A stretch of 64,000 bases of DNA from JAJRVM01 sp041752115 (GTDB taxonomy: Bacteria; Planctomycetota; Planctomycetia; Pirellulales; Pirellulaceae). The position numbers were made by a program, and so were the translations under genes. The stretch spans positions 1-64,000 of the forward strand of contig JBGSHS010000385.1 of NCBI GenBank assembly GCA_041752115.1. The letters are read 5' to 3'. Every line of letters starts with the position of its first letter. Positions within the stretch are counted from its first letter, which is position 1. Under the pieces are notes generated by a model. The model had not been told where the DNA came from. It saw only the letters and a list, made by a program, of their open reading frames with translations, and did no database searches. Below, piece after piece: positions 37,218 to 45,711 of this stretch.

Positions 37218-39198
37218 TTATCGCCCTCTCGCCTCCGCCGAAGTGGCGCTGCTCGAGCAGCAGGGCTGCCGCGTGGAAAGTGGCGACTGGTCCCAGGTTC
37301 AAGTGGCGGAGGGATTCCAGGCCGCGTGCGTCCATGCAACGCGATTCGGCGGCTCCGTGCGGATCGGGGCACTCGGCGGACATACAGGCGGAGGCGAGCC
37401 GCAACCGGCCGAAATCCGCAACGCTCGACTCGTCGATTGTACGCTCGGCCATCAGGTACGCGTGGTGAATGTGGGCGTTCGTTTGGCTCGATACGATATT
37501 GGCGATGGAGCCAGCATCGAAGACGTCGGAACGCTGGAAACGCGAGACGGCGCGAAATTCGGCAACGGTGTGGCGGTCGAAGTCCTCAACGAAGGTGGGG
37601 GACGCGAGGTCATCCTGTTCGACCAGCTCTCCTCGCAGTTCGCTCACCTGCTGTGCCTGCACCGCTACCGCCCGGAGGTGATCACCGCGCTGGAGCAGAT
37701 GGCCAGGACCGCAGCGCACCGAGCGCATGTGCCGCGCGGGCGCATCGGCGCCGGGGCACAGGTCCGCTCAGTGGTCGAGATCCTTGACGTGCATATCGGT
37801 CCGGCCGCAGTGATCCGGGGAGCGATTTCGCTGTGCAATGGCTCGGTCCTCAGTTGCCCCGAGTCAAGCACCTTCGTCGGCCCGGGAGTTCAGGCGCACG
37901 ACTTCATCATCGCCGAAGGAGCGCGTGTCGACGGGGGAGCAATGCTCGCCAAGTCGTTCGTCGGGCAGGGCTCCCGCGTGGGACGTCAGTTCTCCGCCGA
38001 AGGGACGCTCTTCTTTGCCAATTGCGAGGCATTCCACGGCGAGGCCTGCAGCGTGTTCGCCGGGCCCTACACCGTGACGCACCATAAAGGCTCGCTGCTC
38101 ATCGCCGGCCTGTTCAGCTTCTACAACGCGGGCAGCGGTACGAATCAGTCGAACCACATGTATAAGCTCGGCCCCGTACATGAGGGGCGACTGGAGCGGG
38201 GATCCAAGACCGGTTCCTTCTCGTACATGATGTGGCCGTGCCGTGTCGGCCCGTTCAGCGTGGTGCTCGGCAAGCATACCCGCACTTTCGACACGAGTGA
38301 TTTTCCGTTCAGCCATATTGAAGCCATGCCGGACGGACGCTGTTCACTCATTCCCGGCTTCAACCTGACAACCGTGGGGACCGTGCGGGACGGGGCGAAA
38401 TGGCCGACCCGCGATCGCCGACTCGGTGCGGTGAAACGCGACCGTCTGGTCTTCGATGTGCTCAGCCCCTATACGGTCGGGCGGATGCTGCGTGGCATGG
38501 ACATCTTGCAGGACTTTCAGCAGAAAACGGATCGGTCGGTCAGCGCCGTGGCCATTCAGGGAGCCGAAGTGAAGCGGGTCTTCCTGAGGACCGGACAGAA
38601 GTTCTATCGTCGTGGCGCCCTGATGTACCTGGCGGACAAGATCGTGCAGCGCCTCGAAGCGGCGATCGCCGCCGGCGAAACCGATCTGTCACGTGCGCTG
38701 CGTACCCCCGAGGGCGCCGTGTTCTGCGAACAGTGGGTCGATGTGGGCGGACTGATCGCTCCGGCCCAGCGTCTGGAAACCGTGCTGGCTGAAGTGCAAC
38801 GCGGCGAAGTGGCCGACATCCCTGCCCTGGAAGCACGCTGGGACCAGATACTGCAGCACTATGCCGGAGACGAATGGGCCTGGATTAAGTGGGCCTATCA
38901 GCGCCTGACCGGCGTGGATGTGGCACAGGCCACGTCGGAACAGTTGCGCGGAGTCGCCGACCAGCTGCTGATCAACCGCAAGGAGTTCTTGGAAGCGGTA
39001 CTGGTGGACGCCGTCAAGGAATTCGATCAGCTCAGCGCCGTCGGGTTCGGCACCGATGGTCAGCCTGAAGCCGCTGCGCTCGATTTCGCTGCGGTGCGCG
39101 GCGACTACGACGGGAATAAATTCGTGATCCAGTTGCGGGCCGAGATCGAGGCACTCACCGCACGTGTGGAGCAGTTCAAAAACCACTTCGTCTCATAA
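37201..39198 (+). CDS. DUF4954 family left-handed beta-helix protein
   Basis: About 665 residues of the DUF4954 family. The family-type start SYRPLASAEVALLEQQGCRV is followed by a left-handed beta-helix of imperfect hexapeptide repeats (residues about 40-340), as in LpxA/GlmU-type acyl- and nucleotidyltransferases, and by a helical C-terminal part. His-rich and Asn-rich turns such as GPYTVTHHKGSLLIAGLF and NAGSGTNQSNHMYKLGP may form the active site. The start is the GTG at 37201, with AAGGAC upstream; the frame runs back through ackA but that part is antisense-like noise. It lies between ackA and an ACP gene. A role as an acyl- or acetyltransferase is inferred from fold and context. Confidence 0.8.
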   Translation: MSAYVSYRPLASAEVALLEQQGCRVESGDWSQVQVAEGFQAACVHATRFGGSVRIGALGGHTGGGEPQPAEIRNARLVDCTLGHQVRVVNVGVRLARYDIGDGASIEDVGTLETRDGAKFGNGVAVEVLNEGGGREVILFDQLSSQFAHLLCLHRYRPEVITALEQMARTAAHRAHVPRGRIGAGAQVRSVVEILDVHIGPAAVIRGAISLCNGSVLSCPESSTFVGPGVQAHDFIIAEGARVDGGAMLAKSFVGQGSRVGRQFSAEGTLFFANCEAFHGEACSVFAGPYTVTHHKGSLLIAGLFSFYNAGSGTNQSNHMYKLGPVHEGRLERGSKTGSFSYMMWPCRVGPFSVVLGKHTRTFDTSDFPFSHIEAMPDGRCSLIPGFNLTTVGTVRDGAKWPTRDRRLGAVKRDRLVFDVLSPYTVGRMLRGMDILQDFQQKTDRSVSAVAIQGAEVKRVFLRTGQKFYRRGALMYLADKIVQRLEAAIAAGETDLSRALRTPEGAVFCEQWVDVGGLIAPAQRLETVLAEVQRGEVADIPALEARWDQILQHYAGDEWAWIKWAYQRLTGVDVAQATSEQLRGVADQLLINRKEFLEAVLVDAVKEFDQLSAVGFGTDGQPEAAALDFAAVRGDYDGNKFVIQLRAEIEALTARVEQFKNHFVS

Positions 39199-39209
39199 GG
39201 AGGTCACCC

Positions 39210-39449
39210 ATGTCCGATATTGCTGACCGCATCAAACGCGTTACCGCTGAGACTTTGAAGGTCGACCTGTCGCGGGTTACCGACTCTTCGCGATTCGTCG
39301 AGGACCTTGGAGCCAGTTCGATGGAAAGCGTGGAATTGGTCGCCGCCTTCGAAGAAGAATTCGATATTGATATGGACGAGCAGGCGGCACTGGGCGTGAA
39401 AACTGTCGGCGACGCGGTAGTGTTCATCGAGCGCATCGTCAGCGTCTGA
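39210..39449 (+). CDS. acyl carrier protein
   Basis: A 79-residue acidic ACP. The carrier motif is LGASSMESVELVAAFEEEF, corresponding to the LGADSLDTVELVMALEEEF of E. coli AcpP; the phosphopantetheine Ser is kept but the Asp before it is Ser and the following Leu is Met. TAAGGAGGTCACCC before the ATG is a perfect ribosome binding site, and the gene begins 11 bases after the DUF4954 stop. The absence of fab genes nearby suggests a specialised carrier rather than the housekeeping fatty acid ACP. Modification by a phosphopantetheinyl transferase is expected. Confidence 0.9.
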   Translation: MSDIADRIKRVTAETLKVDLSRVTDSSRFVEDLGASSMESVELVAAFEEEFDIDMDEQAALGVKTVGDAVVFIERIVSV

Positions 39450-39471
39450 CGGGCATCCGCACTTGCTCCCC

Positions 39472-39506
39472 GCTCGTCGCCGCTGTATCACGGGCGGGCG
39501 ACGAGC
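39472..39506. terminator. possible bidirectional stem-loop between convergent genes
   Basis: GCTCGTCGCC at 39472-39481 pairs with GGCGACGAGC at 39497-39506 around a 15-base loop. It sits between the converging ACP and DUF456 genes and covers the DUF456 stop codon. There is no T-run, so it is at best a weak or factor-assisted terminator. Confidence 0.4.
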
Positions 39507-40039
39507 GCGGCCAACACGACCGCGACCATGACCGACGCTGTGACGATCTTCCCGAGCGTTCCGAACAGGCGGCCCCAGAAGGCCGCTTTGCCCACCTCCC
39601 AGCCCTGCTCGGCAGTTCGTCCCTTCCACGATTCCCCGACCATCGCTCCCGCCGTGGCGCCGAACGACGCGCCCAACAGCACCGCGACCACAGATCCGAT
39701 CACCGGGATTGGCAGGCCGACGACCGCGCCGACGATGCCACCACCGATCGACCCGCAGAGCGCCAGCAGTGCGGCACGCCGACTCCCACCCGCCCGACTC
39801 GTGCCCCAGGCAACCGTGAGCGATTCAAGAATCTCTCCCACCACGGCCAGCGCCATCAAAGCCCCCACCGTCCACCAGCCGATATCGATCCGCCACGTCT
39901 CCGGCACGAGGAGTGCAACCACGGCGATGCCCAGCAGCATGAACCAGTTGCCTGGCAGCCCCAGCAGCGTCATGATCCACCCGGCTCCCAGCAGGCAGAG
40001 AACCGCCAACACCGCCACGATCGCCATCACATAGTCCAT
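39488..40039 (-). CDS. DUF456 family membrane protein
   Basis: A 183-residue membrane protein of the DUF456 family. It begins MDYVMAIVAVLAVLCLLGAGW, then LLGLPGNWFMLLGIAVVALL, a helix GWWTVGALMALAVVGEILES, and a glycine-rich helical hairpin GSIGGGIVGAVVGLPIPVIGSVVAVLLGASFGATAGAM, ending with another helix. The GLPGNW motif and the glycine zipper are the family signature. ATG at 40039 is chosen; the upstream frame lacks protein character. Function is unknown. It follows the 1125-aa protein gene by 114 bases. Confidence 0.85.
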   Translation of the reverse strand: MDYVMAIVAVLAVLCLLGAGWIMTLLGLPGNWFMLLGIAVVALLVPETWRIDIGWWTVGALMALAVVGEILESLTVAWGTSRAGGSRRAALLALCGSIGGGIVGAVVGLPIPVIGSVVAVLLGASFGATAGAMVGESWKGRTAEQGWEVGKAAFWGRLFGTLGKIVTASVMVAVVLAALVARP

Positions 40040-40153
40040 TCGTCTGACCCCCACACAGCCGGCGCACGGGCTTGAGGCGTCGCGCGAGCGGACGCCCGCG
40101 ACGAAACCGCCAAACGCACCGGTCACCTCCTCCGACTCAACCCCCAACGGCTC

Positions 40154-43100
40154 TCACAGCCGCACAAGCTCAATGCTGCCATAGGCGACGACGGCGTTGG
40201 CCGACAATCCCAGGACATCGTGGGACAAGCGGAAGTTGTCGTCCATGGCGAATCGCGACGTAGCCGCAGAGACGCGTTTGACCAATCGGCCATCAATCAT
40301 CATGGTGATGGTCGTCCAGTCGTTGCTTCCGGTCAGTTTCTTCTGTTTCGACGATTGGGAAGCGACCGGCAACAACTCCACATGGATTTCCACATGAGCC
40401 GGCACATCTCGCCGCAGATTGAATTCGCTCCGTTTGATGGCGGCACCGTTCTCGGCATCGTTCACAAATCGTCCATCCACCATCTGCAGGCCACTGAAGC
40501 GACTGGCGAACGCACCAAGCGTAAACAGGACCGATCGGTCACCCAGCGGTAGATTGACGTTGACGTTTTCACCGGTTGTGCGACGACAGATGAACCGGAT
40601 ACCATAGCTGCCGGGCAGGTCCATCGGCAGTTCCAGCTGCGCCCGTTCCAGACGACCGGTCACGATTGTCCCGTCGTCCAGCACGCTCCACCTGCCAGGC
40701 GATGAGGAAGACGCCATCTCACGCAGCGTTTCGAGCGGGAAGATGTCGGTCAGCTTCACCCATTTGCCTCGCGGGGTCCGCTTCCAGTCCCAGTCGGTGG
40801 CCGGCCCGGTGACACTTCGTTCCACCATGGTCCGTGTGTCTTCGTCCAGGGTGCCATCGCTTCGGGACAGGGCCAGCTGGCGCAAGTGCAGGGTATAGCC
40901 CAGGAGAGCCGATTCATTACGTTTCGAGTACTTCGACTTCTTCGATTCCGCCTCGACCGAGTCGGCCAGCGACAAAAGGTCACTGGCCGTTTCCGGGGGG
41001 GAACTGGCGACGGCGGCCAACGATTCATCGCCTGACGCACGCAGGTGGGGAAGCGACCGGTCGTATTCTCCGCGCTGCAGCAACCATAATCCCAGCAGCC
41101 GGTGCTGCGTCGTTGTGGCGGTCCCCGCAGCAATCGCCTGCTCCGCTTCCGCGGCCCGACTGAATTGACTGATCAAGTCACGTAACTCCTTGATCGAATC
41201 AGACAGTCCCTCCGCCCGCTCCTTCAATTCGCTGGAGACTTGCCGATCCGCGGCAACCTTGCGCCGGCACGTGTTGACGGCGTCCAGAGCGGCCGTTGCC
41301 TGCCGCCGGCTCTCGTCCGTCGCTCGCTCCACGATCTCCGGCACATATTCGACCAATTGCTCCCCCAACCGGACGAAGTGGTCGGTACCCGGCTGATCGA
41401 CCTTCGTCGCCGCCATGGCCAATTCGAGCCGCGCGTCGAGTCCGATCGCGGAACTCAGCAGCTCACTGTCCACCAGTTCGCCGATGGCCCGCTCCAGCGC
41501 CATGTAATCCCCGGCAATCCGAGGCGATGAAAGGATCTTGGCAACAATCGCCTTCTGCTGTGACTCGTTGAGCTTTCGTGCGTCACCGGAACCGTGAACC
41601 AGGAATTCGAGCATCGCTTCGATGCTCTGCCGATCGATCGCTCGTTCCACGACGCGATCGTCGAGTTGTTCCCATTCCGTTTCCGAGCAGGAACCAGCTT
41701 CCCGCAGCACCGTCAGTACGTCATGAGCCAGAGAAACGTCATCGTTCTCCAACGCCAGGTAATAAGCTTCCAGCAGCGCGGCATACCGCTCCGCTGACTG
41801 AGGAGGTTCCTCCAGGCCCGCAGCACGGACCTTCGACACGAGTGATCCCAGCAACTCTCGTTTCGCTTCGGCATCCGACTCCCGCTGCCACCGGCCATAC
41901 TCCTCGTATTGCCGGTATACCGCCCGACACTCGGCTCGCAAGCCTTCCAACTGGTCCGACGACACTTCCCTGCTGCCACTTCTCATCCGAGTCACCGGCA
42001 CACGCACTTCGTCCCGTCCTGCGGTCAGCGTATGCTCGAAATCCTCGTACTGAGGCTGGACAATGCGCAGCACGTGCTCCCCAAGGGGCACCTCCAGAGC
42101 GACCGCTGCATCCGTGGTGTCGCCTGCACCAGAAATGGGAAACGCCCGACCATCCAACTCCAGCCTCGCCCCGTCGCGCTCTTGCAGCGGCCACTCCAGC
42201 CAAATGCGCGCCAGCGGTTTGTCGAGCAAGGCGTCGACGTTGACCGTCGTCCGCTTGCCGGCGGTTGTGTCCACCGACTGCTGCAGCAGGACCACCCCGT
42301 CTCGCTCAAGCCCCACCGTGTGCTCACCCAGCGATAACGGGATCATGATCCCGTTGCCGGTGTCCATCACCTTGTCGGCAGCCAGATCAACCGGCTGGCC
42401 ATCCAACAGTAACTGGGCTTCGTCACGACGATTCCGGTCCCACCGCACCAGGAGTTGACCACCCGACAAGTCAATCGGTACGATCAAGTCACTCCCGGAG
42501 TCCAATACGAACTCGCGAGACAGGAGCGTTTCGCCATCCTGAACAATCGACAGGCGGTGTTCACCGGCCGGTAATTCGAGGCTCACGTAATCGGTCTTGC
42601 TGGCAGTCACGTCGCGCTTCATGTCCACGACCAGTCCATCAATCGCCAGTACCCGACCCGCACGCTCCGTTTCGTTCCACCGCAACACCAAGGTGGATGC
42701 CTCTCTTGCCGGAGGCAATAGGACATTTACATCCAACGGCGCGTCCGCCAGGGAAAAGGTCCCTTCCAATGGTTTGGCCCCAGGTCGCGTGATGCGGTAG
42801 GTATGCACGCCGGGGGTAAGCTCCAATTCGATCCGATCGTCAGCCACCACCGCCGCCATCGTCAAGTCTGCCGTTCGTCCGTCAATCTCCATGGTCGCAT
42901 CGGACCGTTCGGAGACAGGCCATCGAAAAACGACCCGAGCACCGGTTGGAGTCGGGAGCGCCTTCGGCCACCAGAGCAGCACAGCCAAGCCGCCAAACAA
43001 CGCGCATGCCACCGCTCCGGCAAGCACATAGGGCCAGACCGCCGGACGTCGCGGGCCCGTACGGCGAACCGATGGGGTGGATGTCCCCCTCGCCAACAGG

Positions 43101-43531
43101 CGATCGCCGGGCGACCCGAGCGGCAACGACAACGGGGTGTCTACCTCTCGAGACGACTCGTCGCCAACCAGGGGTAAAAGCATCGCAGGAGGCGTCACCA
43201 CAGCGCGACCCGACGCGTCCGGCCGCTTGCCTTCCAGAACTCCGGTCGAGACGCGGAGTTGCTGATCGTAGGCCCGTTTCTTCTCCGCCGAAAGCAGGCA
43301 AACCCGGGCCGCCGAAACCTCGTTCAGCAGCTTCTGGGACAGGGCCGCGCGCGGCCCCGTTTGAAAGGTGCGCAGGTGAGCCATTTGACGATCGGCAGCG
43401 TTCTGGATCACCTCGCGATTTTCTTCGAGCCGATTGATCCCCAACAACCGATAGTGGTTGGGAGGCTGCTCGTCGGGTGGAATCCCGAGCCAGTGATAAT
43501 ACGGATCAAAGGGCTCGGCCGCTTGCGTCAT
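40154..43531 (-). CDS. large protein: J-like N-terminus, TM, four PEGA-like repeats, helical and LamG-like C-terminus
   Basis: 1125 residues. Residues 7-92 form the planctomycete module with YYHWLGIPPDEQPPNHYRLL, AADRQMAHLRTFQTG and LSQKLLNEVSAARVCLL, ending AYDQ like a divergent J domain. A proline-rich linker leads to one transmembrane helix at about 166-188. Four repeats of about 80 residues follow at 199-275, 280-356, 359-434 and 442-514. Each starts with a W-centred strand (FRWPVSER, LRWNETER, VRWDRNRR, LEWPLQER), has E/L-x-IDG or LDG, and ends with LxxGxHxxxI, like PEGA domains. Residues 520-870 are mainly helical. The last 180 residues resemble a concanavalin-like beta sandwich (GRWSVLDDGTIVTGRL, GIRFICRR). 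No catalytic motif was seen. Confidence 0.75.
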   Translation of the reverse strand: MTQAAEPFDPYYHWLGIPPDEQPPNHYRLLGINRLEENREVIQNAADRQMAHLRTFQTGPRAALSQKLLNEVSAARVCLLSAEKKRAYDQQLRVSTGVLEGKRPDASGRAVVTPPAMLLPLVGDESSREVDTPLSLPLGSPGDRLLARGTSTPSVRRTGPRRPAVWPYVLAGAVACALFGGLAVLLWWPKALPTPTGARVVFRWPVSERSDATMEIDGRTADLTMAAVVADDRIELELTPGVHTYRITRPGAKPLEGTFSLADAPLDVNVLLPPAREASTLVLRWNETERAGRVLAIDGLVVDMKRDVTASKTDYVSLELPAGEHRLSIVQDGETLLSREFVLDSGSDLIVPIDLSGGQLLVRWDRNRRDEAQLLLDGQPVDLAADKVMDTGNGIMIPLSLGEHTVGLERDGVVLLQQSVDTTAGKRTTVNVDALLDKPLARIWLEWPLQERDGARLELDGRAFPISGAGDTTDAAVALEVPLGEHVLRIVQPQYEDFEHTLTAGRDEVRVPVTRMRSGSREVSSDQLEGLRAECRAVYRQYEEYGRWQRESDAEAKRELLGSLVSKVRAAGLEEPPQSAERYAALLEAYYLALENDDVSLAHDVLTVLREAGSCSETEWEQLDDRVVERAIDRQSIEAMLEFLVHGSGDARKLNESQQKAIVAKILSSPRIAGDYMALERAIGELVDSELLSSAIGLDARLELAMAATKVDQPGTDHFVRLGEQLVEYVPEIVERATDESRRQATAALDAVNTCRRKVAADRQVSSELKERAEGLSDSIKELRDLISQFSRAAEAEQAIAAGTATTTQHRLLGLWLLQRGEYDRSLPHLRASGDESLAAVASSPPETASDLLSLADSVEAESKKSKYSKRNESALLGYTLHLRQLALSRSDGTLDEDTRTMVERSVTGPATDWDWKRTPRGKWVKLTDIFPLETLREMASSSSPGRWSVLDDGTIVTGRLERAQLELPMDLPGSYGIRFICRRTTGENVNVNLPLGDRSVLFTLGAFASRFSGLQMVDGRFVNDAENGAAIKRSEFNLRRDVPAHVEIHVELLPVASQSSKQKKLTGSNDWTTITMMIDGRLVKRVSAATSRFAMDDNFRLSHDVLGLSANAVVAYGSIELVRL

Positions 43532-43833
43532 CGTTACACCTCGGTATACGAACTCAGACGCTCAGCTCCGGCCCAATCCCCGCAGCCTCGTCCCAGTCCG
43601 CCTCGAACTACCAACAGTATACCTATGAATATGTCGGCGGGAGGAAGATCCGTCAATCGGGTGGGTTCTCCTCTCCGCCCTGGGGGCAACGCCCCACTTC
43701 CCTGAAGAAGGACCGTCCGCCACCTGCAACCCATATATTCGTCGCAGTCCGGAGCCGCTACGTTCCAGGGGGCCGGCACGCTGGTGGCCCGCGCGCCTTC
43801 CTGAGTTGTTGTTGAGTTGGCGGACCGTTCCGC

Positions 43834-43881
43834 AAGGAAACGGCGCACCGAGGAAACGGCGCCGCGAGGAAAGGGCGCACC
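43834..43881. repeat. three imperfect 15-17-bp direct repeats
   Basis: Units of the form aggaaacggcgc-cg follow each other at 43834-43850, 43851-43866 and 43867-43881. They lie just upstream of the panD -10 region. The purine-rich core could bind a protein, but slippage is the simpler explanation. Confidence 0.5.
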
Positions 43882-43905
43882 TATACCAAAGATGGGATAA
43901 GCGTA

Positions 43906-43911
43906 TATAAT
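43906..43911 (+). promoter_or_regulatory. possible -10 element for panD
   Basis: A perfect TATAAT lies 32 bases before the panD ATG within a locally AT-rich patch (gcgtatataatcgg). The corresponding -35 position (about 43883-43888, atacca) is a poor match, so the assignment rests on the -10 and its position. Confidence 0.4.
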
Positions 43912-43942
43912 CGGCTGTTTGCATTGTTCAGAGACAGAATTC

Positions 43943-44317
43943 ATGCGGCGCACACTTCTCAAATCGAAGATCCATCGGGCAACGGTCACACAAGCCGATC
44001 TGCATTACGAGGGGAGTATCACGGTCGACCAGGACTTGCTGGAGGCGGCCGACATACTCCATCACGAGCAGGTTGATGTGTTGGACATCACCAATGGCGC
44101 CCGGTTGACGACGTACGCCATTCCAGGTCCCCGCGGGTCGGGAGAAATCTGCATTAACGGGGCGGCAGCACACTTGATTGACCCCGGCGACATGGTCATC
44201 ATTGTCAGCTATGCCGACTACGATGAGTCGGAATTGAAGGACCATGAACCGCGCGTGATTCTCGTGGATCAGCAGAATCGTCCTCTTCGCCGTTCGCGGG
44301 CTGTGACGGCCAAATAA
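43943..44317 (+). CDS. panD: aspartate 1-decarboxylase
   Basis: A 124-residue pyruvoyl-dependent enzyme that makes beta-alanine from aspartate for pantothenate and CoA. The self-processing site is Gly24-Ser25 in DLHYEGSITVD, the same position as in E. coli PanD. KIHRATVT near the start contains the active-site Lys, and the C-terminal GDMVIIVSYADY is typical. ATG at 43943 puts the cleavage site in the expected place. It is followed after about 200 bases by a peptidase gene on the same strand. Beta-alanine supply for CoA connects loosely with the acetyl-CoA and ACP genes at 35-39 kb. Confidence 0.96.
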   Translation: MRRTLLKSKIHRATVTQADLHYEGSITVDQDLLEAADILHHEQVDVLDITNGARLTTYAIPGPRGSGEICINGAAAHLIDPGDMVIIVSYADYDESELKDHEPRVILVDQQNRPLRRSRAVTAK

Positions 44318-44523
44318 GAGCGTTTGGGTGACCGGCACTACCGCTGGATCGACCTGTGGCTGCGAACAGCCGGTGTCCTCTTGCTGTTACGATCCTGCTG
44401 ATCCCCTGTCACCCGGTGCGGCGGTAACGACATCGCGACCGCGATCCGTACCGACAGTGGCGAGGAGTCGACGAACGGTCACGTCGGCAAGCCTTCACGT
44501 TGGCGAACAAGGGGGGAATACTG

Positions 44524-45681
44524 ATGGCATCGCAGCGGACGATTTTGATGGCGGGGATACCGGCCCATAACATGGCCCTGTACCACCGCATCCGTTTTCT
44601 GGTCGGTGACCCGGCTGTCCTGGTGGAGATGAGTGGCGATGGGGCGGTGGGGTCGACGCTGATATTGCGGGACATCGAGATGGATCGAGCGCGCCGTCAG
44701 GCACGAGTCGATCAGGTCGCTTGTCCAGCTGATTTTGCGCCTGCCACGGGCCTTTCGGGCGATCGGGAAACGGCCACGGCACAGGCCGCCGCGGAATTTC
44801 TTCGCCGCGCAGGGATCACGGGGGTTCGCGCTGATCGGTCGCTGCCGTTGATTTACGCCCATGCGTTGCACGAGGCAGGAATCGAATGTCAATGCGATCT
44901 GGAACTAGGAGTGACAGCGCGGCGGGCCAAGGATGAGCAGGAGATCGAGTGCCTCCGGGAAGCTCAACAGATTACGGAAGGTGCCATGGAAATGGCCTGT
45001 CAGCTGATTGCTCGCGCCCAGGCCGATCGGTTGGGAGTACTGCAACACGACGGAGCGCCACTGACTTCCGAGCGGGTTCGCGCCGCGATTGATGTCTGGT
45101 TGCTCGAACGGGGATACACCACCCCTGGCTCCATCGTCGCGGGCGGGCCGATCGGTGCCGATTGTCACCATTACGGAGCGGGCGAGCTGCGTACCGGTGA
45201 GCCGATCATCGTGGATATTTTTCCGCAGAATCGTCAGACGCTCTACAACGGCGACTGTACTCGCACCGTGGTCCATGGCGAGATCTCGGACACACTGCAG
45301 AAGATGCGAACCGCAGTGGCGGCGGCGAAGGCGGCCGGCATGGCGCGGGTGCGCGCGGGAGTCACTGGTCAGGAGGTCCATGAAGCGACGATCGCCGTGA
45401 TTCAACAACATGGGTTTGCCATCGGACTGCCAACTGCCGATGCGCCCGATGAGTACTGTGCCATGGTCCACGGGACCGGCCATGGAGTCGGCTTGGAGGT
45501 GCACGAACCGCCCTTGCTTGACAAGGGAGGTCCGACGCTCGTGCGGGGAGACGCGGTGACAGTGGAGCCAGGCCTTTACAGCAAAGCGATCGGTGGGGTT
45601 CGGCTGGAAGATCTTGTGATCGCCACCGACGACGGCTGCCTGAATCTGAACCGTCTCCACGAAGAACTGAACTGGGCCTGA
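44524..45681 (+). CDS. M24 family metallopeptidase (Xaa-Pro aminopeptidase-like)
   Basis: A 385-residue two-domain protein. Residues 1-130 form a creatinase-like N-terminal domain. The pita-bread catalytic domain has the five metal ligands: two Asp in IIVDIFPQ and NGDCTRTVV, His in HGTGHGVGLEVHEPP, Glu in VTVEPGLY and Glu in GVRLEDLV. This is a complete dinuclear metal site as in aminopeptidase P and prolidase. ATG at 44524 lies a few bases after GGGGGGAAT and replaces an upstream TTG. It likely cleaves Xaa-Pro bonds in the cytoplasm; substrate preference is unknown. It converges with the GH10-like gene. Confidence 0.88.
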   Translation: MASQRTILMAGIPAHNMALYHRIRFLVGDPAVLVEMSGDGAVGSTLILRDIEMDRARRQARVDQVACPADFAPATGLSGDRETATAQAAAEFLRRAGITGVRADRSLPLIYAHALHEAGIECQCDLELGVTARRAKDEQEIECLREAQQITEGAMEMACQLIARAQADRLGVLQHDGAPLTSERVRAAIDVWLLERGYTTPGSIVAGGPIGADCHHYGAGELRTGEPIIVDIFPQNRQTLYNGDCTRTVVHGEISDTLQKMRTAVAAAKAAGMARVRAGVTGQEVHEATIAVIQQHGFAIGLPTADAPDEYCAMVHGTGHGVGLEVHEPPLLDKGGPTLVRGDAVTVEPGLYSKAIGGVRLEDLVIATDDGCLNLNRLHEELNWA

Positions 45682-45711
45682 TCGGCGCTGCCGTCGGACG
45701 AGCATTACGTC

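Larger units (their letters stand above)
43532..43942. other. intergenic stretch upstream of panD
   Basis: About 410 bases between divergent genes. It holds a short imperfect repeat at 43834-43881 and the presumed panD promoter. The short frames present are not gene-like. Confidence 0.4.
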
